From the IMG/VR virus record IMGVR_UViG_3300026078_000045, positions 1 through 43,205 of that record: a stretch of DNA of 43,205 bases; one strand, given 5' to 3'. Position numbers and translations under genes: made by a program. The notes beneath the pieces are model-generated. The model did no database searches, was not told the DNA's origin, and saw only the letters and a list, made by a program, of their open reading frames with translations. Of this stretch, positions 39,641 to 43,205 are shown piece by piece; position 1 is the first letter of the stretch; every line of letters starts with the position of its first letter. The DNA is from a virus.

Positions 39641-40014
39641 CGCGTGCTCCTTCCGATCTCGTGCAGCGCTCCGGACGCGGTCCGGTCCAGCAGCCGCCCG
39701 ACCGCGCAGGCGTCGACCAGCGACAGCCGGATCGCGCCCGGCAGCTCGGCCTCCAGCGCCTCCCAGGCGTCGGCGACGTCGACCTCGCGGTCCGGGCGGG
39801 TGTCGTCGTCGGCGGCCTTCAGGTTCCCGACCGCGATGACGTAGTCGGACCAGGCGGTCGCGCGCTCGTCGCCGTCGTGGATGGAGTCGGCCAGCAGCTC
39901 GACGACGTGGCGGACCAGATCGGCCAGGGCGGGCCCGGTCGCTTCGACCATGGGGCGGCAGTACAGTCCGGGCCTGAGATCCACCACCTGGGCGGCCCAT
40001 TCGGTGTCAGCCAT
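39637..40014 (-). CDS. Hypothetical protein next to recT (125 aa)
   Basis: It overlaps recT by ATGA. Helical and acidic: LADLVRHVVELLADSIHDGD, ERATAWSDYVIAVGNLKAAD. No family recognised; too short for a RecE or YqaJ exonuclease and lacking their motifs. Confidence 0.7.
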   Translation of the reverse strand: MADTEWAAQVVDLRPGLYCRPMVEATGPALADLVRHVVELLADSIHDGDERATAWSDYVIAVGNLKAADDDTRPDREVDVADAWEALEAELPGAIRLSLVDACAVGRLLDRTASGALHEIGRSTR

Positions 40015-40213
40015 AGCGGGCCTCCAACTCGGTCAGCAGCCCGTCGGTGACGGCCCGGTGCAGCAGCTCGCAGGCGCGGGCGGTGTCGGTGTGGGTGGTG
40101 ATCAGCGCGTCCGCGTAGGGGGCGGTGGCCTTCACGTGCTTGGCCAGCTCCAGCTGCGCGGTGCGCTGGACGCCCAGTGCCATCAGGACGTGCTCGGTTG
40201 GGGGCATGGCCAT
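40007..40213 (-). CDS. Small helical protein (68 aa)
   Basis: ATG at 40213. EHVLMALGVQRTAQLELAKH, VTDGLLTELEARYG. Overlaps its neighbours on both sides. Unknown function. Confidence 0.62.
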   Translation of the reverse strand: MAMPPTEHVLMALGVQRTAQLELAKHVKATAPYADALITTHTDTARACELLHRAVTDGLLTELEARYG

Positions 40214-40323
40214 CACCGCCCCGCCTTCCGCACGAGCATCGCCAGCAGCCCGGCGAGCGCGGCCCACGTGGCCACGACGACGCCGCAGGTACGGCCGGCC
40301 GGGTGGCGGTAGGGGTCGCTCAT
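40213..40323 (-). CDS. Very small membrane protein (36 aa)
   Basis: ATG at 40323 with GGAG seven bases upstream; stop overlaps the next ATG (TGATG). A single membrane helix, CGVVVATWAALAGLLAMLV, is followed by a positive end (RKAGR). Small early membrane proteins of this kind may block superinfection; no direct evidence here. Confidence 0.6.
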   Translation of the reverse strand: MSDPYRHPAGRTCGVVVATWAALAGLLAMLVRKAGR

Positions 40324-40343
40324 GTGCTGTCTCCGATCCATGG

Positions 40344-40607
40344 CTACGCCTCCACATCGAGCAGTCGCGAGGTGTAGACCACAGCGCGCGACATGCGTGC
40401 GGCCACCTCTGCCGGATGATCGCCGTAGGCGTAGGCCAGGTCGGCCAGGCACAGCGTGATGTCGCCGCCGTGCGCGTCGAGCACCGAGCCGATCGCGGCC
40501 ACCACAGCGTCGTCGGTCATGACCGGCGGCACATCGGGGGCCAGGGCCAGCAGCTCGGCTGCCACCTTCGGGGACATCGCGACGTCGCGGATCGTCAGGG
40601 AGTTCAT
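40344..40607 (-). CDS. Hypothetical protein (87 aa)
   Basis: ATG at 40607 in ATGA overlap. Helical: MSPKVAAELLALAPDVPPVM, LCLADLAYAYGDHPAEVAAR. No family recognised. Confidence 0.65.
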   Translation of the reverse strand: MNSLTIRDVAMSPKVAAELLALAPDVPPVMTDDAVVAAIGSVLDAHGGDITLCLADLAYAYGDHPAEVAARMSRAVVYTSRLLDVEA

Positions 40608-40795
40608 CGCGACGCCACCGATCCGCAATCGACGTGCGCGTACAGGTCGTAGTCGTCGCCGCTGAACACGAGCTCGAGGTCCTGGCCGGGCCTGAAGTCG
40701 GCGCCGCACTTGGCGCAGGCTTCGCCCTCCAGCTGCTCGATGGTGTAGTCGCCGGTCGCTACGGAGTAAGCAAGGGCGGACGTCACGGCGGCCAT
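40604..40795 (-). CDS. Small zinc-binding-type protein (63 aa)
   Basis: ATG at 40795. CAKCGADFRPGQDLELVF then AHVDCGS gives a CxxC...HxxC module as in small zinc knuckles. It lies within the early operon. Function unknown. Confidence 0.68.
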   Translation of the reverse strand: MAAVTSALAYSVATGDYTIEQLEGEACAKCGADFRPGQDLELVFSGDDYDLYAHVDCGSVASR

Positions 40796-41151
40796 CAGTG
40801 GACCCCGCCTTCGGGCAGGTCTGGCATCACGTCGTAGTCGCTGCCCTCAACCGGCTCGCCGAAGACGGCGCGCATGTCCTGGATGGTCAGCCCCTCGTCG
40901 ACCGCTGCCTCGCTTTCGGCCTCGGCGTCGGCGACGCCGGCCAGCAGTCGCTGCTGCGCGTCGTCGTGCAGCTGCTCGAGCAGGCCGGCGTCGATGGCGT
41001 CCATCAGCAGCGCCAGCGAGTAGGCGTGGTCCTCGGCGATTAGGGTCATCGCCGGGTACGGCTGGGTGCGGTAGAACTGCGCGCGGCCCTGCGCGCTGTT
41101 GCGGGCGTCGGCGAGCACGCTCAGGATGTGGTGGCGGTCCGGACTGCTCAC
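40795..41151 (-). CDS. Hypothetical acidic early protein (118 aa)
   Basis: GTG at 41151 overlaps the previous stop. Helical: ILSVLADARNSAQGRAQFYR, AYSLALLMDAIDAGLLEQLH. Acidic C-terminus with SDYDVMPDLPEGG. No family recognised. Confidence 0.65.
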   Translation of the reverse strand: MSSPDRHHILSVLADARNSAQGRAQFYRTQPYPAMTLIAEDHAYSLALLMDAIDAGLLEQLHDDAQQRLLAGVADAEAESEAAVDEGLTIQDMRAVFGEPVEGSDYDVMPDLPEGGVH

Positions 41152-41576
41152 TTCGCCACCTCGGCCTTCACCGTCGCGAGCGGCGCCAGGGCGGCGAGCA
41201 GCACGCGCTCGGCGTTGACGTGCCCGCACAGCGCCCCGCGGTCGTCGTCGATCTCGGCGGCGAAGTCGGCCAGCTCCGCGAACAGCGGCTGCGTCAGCAT
41301 GCAGACCGCCACGGCGTGACTGCGCTCCAGCCCGACCTGCTCGGCGGCGATGCGGACGCGCAGGCGGTTGAGCTGGGCGTCGACGCTTTCCCAGTCGGAC
41401 GCGAGCCGCGCGGACCAGTCGGTCAGCGTCAGCGGCGCGGCCGGCGTCGGCGCGACCGGGCGGCGCATGCCGAGCGCGGTCCACGAGGTGTCGGCGGCGC
41501 GCAGGTCGCGCAGTACCGCGGCGGCACGGGTGTGGCCGGGCGGAAGCGGCGGAGGGGCGATGGTTGGTACTCTCAT
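41148..41576 (-). CDS. Hypothetical early protein (142 aa), start inside the repeat
   Basis: ATG at 41576; AAGGA lies about 10 bases upstream. Helical: DWSARLASDWESVDAQLNRL, VAVCMLTQPLFAELADFAAE. Function unknown. The first codons and leader are identical to those at the left window edge, so prophage A has a counterpart. Confidence 0.68.
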   Translation of the reverse strand: MRVPTIAPPPLPPGHTRAAAVLRDLRAADTSWTALGMRRPVAPTPAAPLTLTDWSARLASDWESVDAQLNRLRVRIAAEQVGLERSHAVAVCMLTQPLFAELADFAAEIDDDRGALCGHVNAERVLLAALAPLATVKAEVAK

Positions 41577-41695
41577 CGTGACCAGTTCCTTTCGGTGCTT
41601 CTCGGTTCTCGATGGGTTCTCTGGTCCGGAGCCCGGCCTGTTCACGCAGGTGCGGGCTCGTTTGCTACGCCGCTGTCGGCAGCGCGGCGGGGGTC
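41570..41695. repeat. 126-bp direct repeat, copy 2 (matches 1-126)
   Basis: It is identical to 1-126. Right of 41695 the two copies diverge inside the small gene, with only protein-level similarity beyond. This marks the border of the exchanged immunity cassette. Confidence 0.97.
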
Positions 41696-41832
41696 GCGTC
41701 GAATGCGGGCGCGATCAGGAAGGCGCAGCGTTCGACCTGTCGTTCGGTAAGTGGCGGCATCTTGGCCGCGTTGTCCCAACCGGCCTGGAAGATGCGGTCG
41801 CGTTCGTTCCGCTTGCGCTCCGTTGGGGTCAT
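41665..41832 (-). CDS. Small conserved early protein (prophage B, 55 aa)
   Basis: ATG at 41832 overlaps the Cro-like stop (ATGA). Counterpart of the 59-residue gene at 96-275, with MTPTERKRNERDRIFQAG at the start and the same TPAALPTAA end. Unknown function. Confidence 0.8.
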   Translation of the reverse strand: MTPTERKRNERDRIFQAGWDNAAKMPPLTERQVERCAFLIAPAFDATPAALPTAA

Positions 41833-42032
41833 GCCGCATCCCGCGTGATCGCCTCGACGGGAACGGCCAGCGCCTCGGCGATCCGGATGATCGTTTCGTC
41901 CGTCGCTCCGCGCTGCCCGCGCTCCAAACGCGAGAGGTAGGTGCGGTGGACTTTCGCCGAGTCGGCGAGTCCCCGGATGCCTATTCGATGCGCCACCCGT
42001 AGAGCTCGGATGGCTGATCCGTTGGCCTGCAT
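41829..42032 (-). CDS. Cro-like XRE helix-turn-helix regulator (prophage B)
   Basis: The 67-residue protein starts with ATG at 42032. IRALRVAHRIGIRGLADSAK then VHRTYLSRLERGQRGATDE is a clear XRE helix-turn-helix. It heads the leftward early operon and faces the divergent repressor at 42207. Its start codon abuts the first operator-like repeat (42034-42059), so it should be blocked in the lysogen. Confidence 0.88.
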   Translation of the reverse strand: MQANGSAIRALRVAHRIGIRGLADSAKVHRTYLSRLERGQRGATDETIIRIAEALAVPVEAITRDAA

Positions 42033-42033
42033 G

Positions 42034-42133
42034 AGGCAACCATAGGGTATTGGTTGCCTAACCACAACCCTTAGGGGTATCGAGCGGGCAACCATTGGGC
42101 AACAAACGCTAGACAACCATTCCTGCTGTCTAG
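42034..42133. promoter_or_regulatory. Operator region of the prophage B switch
   Basis: AGGCAACCA and TGGTTGCCT form a perfect 9-bp inverted repeat with an 8-base spacer (42034-42059). Further half-sites follow: GGCAACC at 42087, GGGCAAC at 42097, GACAACC at 42112. CTAGACA / TGTCTAG (42109-42133) is another dyad. A GGGTTGCC half-site also lies near 42177. These are probable sites for the divergent XRE proteins and differ from those of prophage A. Confidence 0.65.
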
Positions 42134-42206
42134 TTTTAGCCAAGGGGAGGTCAAATAGCCCGCACGCGTTGCAAAGGGTTGCCCCTCATGGGGCATCATG
42201 TGGCAC

Positions 42207-42707
42207 ATGAGTGAGGAATGGGATCGCCTGGCACGGGCTCTTTTTGAGCGCCGCACTGCGCTTGGCCTAAGCAGGCAGCGCGTGGCCGATGCTGCGGGCG
42301 TCTCGCTCGGCAGCGTCAAGAACCTTGAACAGCGGGGGAACGACTACAAACGCACACCATCCACCCTGGCCCCTATTGCGGAGGTCCTCGGCTGGACGCG
42401 GGAGAGCGCACGGAACGTGCGAGCCGGCGGCGAGCCCACCCTCGAACCAGGAGCGGCACAGCCCCCAGCCACCACCCGCTATGAGATCGAGGACCCTCCG
42501 GCCGATGCGCCCGAGGGCGTCGGGATGATCGTGCGGAACACGGTCATTGCGGTGGTTGGAGTCCTTGCGCCGGACACCCCGCTAAGCGAGGTCCAGGAGA
42601 TCGAGGCAAGAGCCCTCGAAGCCGTACTCCAGCGTGGCGGAAGGCCACTTCAGAGGCATCGCGAGGCATTTAAGGACACTGAAGCGGTTGACCGCCCGGC
42701 CGAGTGA
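42207..42707 (+). CDS. XRE-family repressor (prophage B immunity)
   Basis: 166 residues from ATG 42207 (ATG 42198 possible). The helix-turn-helix is FERRTALGLSRQRVADAAGV then SLGSVKNLEQRG. GWTRESARNVRAGGEPT matches the prophage A repressor, while the recognition helix differs. It should maintain lysogeny by binding the 42034-42133 sites. The C-terminal part (NTVIAVVGVLAPDTPLSEVQ) probably serves dimerisation. No LexA-type protease motif is apparent, so RecA-driven self-cleavage is not expected. Confidence 0.88.
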   Translation: MSEEWDRLARALFERRTALGLSRQRVADAAGVSLGSVKNLEQRGNDYKRTPSTLAPIAEVLGWTRESARNVRAGGEPTLEPGAAQPPATTRYEIEDPPADAPEGVGMIVRNTVIAVVGVLAPDTPLSEVQEIEARALEAVLQRGGRPLQRHREAFKDTEAVDRPAE

Positions 42708-42719
42708 ACGTTTGTTCGA
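42704..42719 (+). promoter_or_regulatory. LexA (SOS) box-like site, prophage B
   Basis: GTGAACGTTTGTTCGA matches TCGAAC-N4-GTTCGA at 10 of 12 fixed positions. It overlaps the repressor stop codon (42705-42707) and lies about 100 bp before the last rightward gene, as in prophage A. Confidence 0.6.
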
Positions 42720-42819
42720 ATCGAATGATGTAGAACCTCTAGCGCCACAGGAAACAACGTGGCAACGTGGTTCCTCCACCCCGTTGAGCGCGGGTTTCGG
42801 GTACGGGAGGGGCACGTGT

Positions 42820-43017
42820 ATGGACAGTGAACAGCCTGTGTTAGACGTCGAACTCATCGTGACGGACCTGCACGGTCCACACGCGTTCGGCATCGACACC
42901 GAGGACGGGCGCCACTTCCTGGTCGTCGACAAGACGGTCCCTAGAAACATCCAGTACGCAAGAGACGCAGCCTTCTGCGCCTACGAGAAGCTGGCCATTG
43001 AGCCGGCAGCAACCTGA
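42820..43017 (+). CDS. Small protein behind a LexA-like box (prophage B, 65 aa)
   Basis: ATG at 42820 behind GGGAGGGG. The protein has two likely beta strands (LDVELIVTDLHGPHAFGI, RHFLVVDKTV) and a C-terminal helix (IQYARDAAFCAYEKLAI). It corresponds in place to the 75-residue gene of prophage A. An antirepressor or excision factor is conceivable because it would be induced by DNA damage next to the attachment site; no family is recognised. Confidence 0.72.
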   Translation: MDSEQPVLDVELIVTDLHGPHAFGIDTEDGRHFLVVDKTVPRNIQYARDAAFCAYEKLAIEPAAT

Positions 43018-43034
43018 TCACAGCTTCACCCCGA

Positions 43035-43073
43035 GGCCGCCACAGACGCTCGCCACCGGCGTCGCGGGCGGCC
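43035..43073. other. Two-shell dyad at the prophage B / C junction (attachment site or terminator)
   Basis: In the spacer 43018-43082, GGCCGCC / GGCGGCC (43035-43041, 43067-43073) and GACGC / GCGTC (43045-43049, 43059-43063) share one centre at 43054. The centre is CGCCACC (43051-43057), which also occurs at 1567-1573 in the left junction. Large serine integrases use imperfect dyads of this size. The same symmetry would also make a bidirectional terminator between the convergent genes. Confidence 0.45.
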
Positions 43074-43205
43074 CCAAGCATGTCAGGCGTCGAGTACCTC
43101 GACAGACTTCACATCGAACGACGGGCCCTTCGCCGACGGGAACAGCTTCACCGTCACCAGCTCCCGAACCACCGACCGGCGGCGCCCCAGTGCCAGGCCG
43201 TCCCA
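43054..43205. mobile_element. Left end of prophage C (partial)
   Basis: It is defined only by the integrase C-terminus and the junction spacer. Whether C is a separate phage, or the other half of prophage A interrupted by B, cannot be told from this window. Confidence 0.55.
43083..43205 (-). CDS. C-terminal end of another serine integrase (prophage C, partial)
   Basis: Minus strand reading from the right edge gives 40 residues and a TGA at 43085-43083. WDGLALGRRRSVVRELVTVK aligns with WDDLPIDRRRAIVRATVTVE near the end of the prophage B integrase, and SFDVKSVEVL with GFDPDSVRVL. It is therefore a homologous but distinct integrase that runs out of the window. It has the same orientation and the same place relative to a repressor module as the prophage B gene has to prophage A. 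Confidence 0.85.
   Translation of the reverse strand, partial: WDGLALGRRRSVVRELVTVKLFPSAKGPSFDVKSVEVLDA

Larger units (their letters stand above)
1570..43054. mobile_element. Complete prophage B (temperate siphovirus, about 41.5 kb)
   Basis: It has a serine integrase at one end, the repressor switch at the other, and a full set of head, tail, lysis, recombination and replication genes between. All late and most early genes run leftward. The long tape measure, tail tube and frameshifted tail chaperones show a long non-contractile tail. No gene looks broken. Borders are placed at the centres of the shared 7-mer in the two junction spacers and could be off by some tens of bases. Confidence 0.8.

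Overview
The window is very GC-rich, uses GTG starts often, and packs its genes with ATGA, GTGA or TGATG stop/start overlaps. Families recognised in it (DUF1906 endolysin, DUF6221, DUF6197, an Lsr2-like tail, LexA-type boxes) point to a high-GC actinomycete such as Streptomyces or a relative. No host gene is visible. Everything reads as temperate siphovirus DNA, and the window appears to lie inside a tandem or nested array of prophages. It holds the right end of prophage A (1 to about 1570), a complete prophage B (about 1570 to 43054) and the extreme left end of a third phage C (about 43054 to 43205, the C-terminal 40 residues of another serine integrase).

Prophage B, left to right: a serine integrase (1579-2994, minus); an accessory region with three rightward genes, a hairpin terminator, a leftward small gene resembling FxSxx-COOH peptide precursors, and a rightward exported protein (3094-4997). 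All late genes then follow on the minus strand and are transcribed right to left. In transcription order from 28839 these are small and large terminase, portal, scaffold, major capsid, head-tail connectors, tail tube, frameshifted tail chaperones, tape measure, distal tail, minor tail and fibre proteins, DUF1906 endolysin, holin-like protein, a stand-alone PAS-domain protein and a membrane-anchored coiled-coil protein (4994).

The early half is 29143-41576, also minus strand. It contains RecT, DUF6197, a cytosine-C5 methyltransferase with a Cys/His-rich tail, an Lsr2-like protein, an HNH nuclease with a winged-helix-like N-terminus, a replication-organiser protein whose gene carries iteron-like repeats, a SLOG-fold protein, a PadR-like regulator and many small orphan genes. 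A rightward Phd/YefM-like gene, apparently leaderless, interrupts the early region at 34549.

The right end of B (41665-43017) is the lysogeny switch: a leftward Cro-like gene, an operator region with inverted repeats, a rightward XRE repressor, a LexA-type box touching the repressor stop codon, and a last small rightward gene. Prophage A ends in the same architecture (96-1540) with different repressors and different operator sequence. The first 126 bases of the window are identical to 41570-41695, so A and B share early-gene DNA but carry different immunity cassettes.

The observations most worth checking are: the A/B/C array and its junctions; the paired LexA-box plus small-gene modules; the PAS protein inside the lysis cassette; an internal start that would release the endolysin C-terminal domain; a nested dual-coding gene pair in the head-tail region; and the iterons inside the replication gene. 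Domain names come from recognising sequence patterns; no database search was run.
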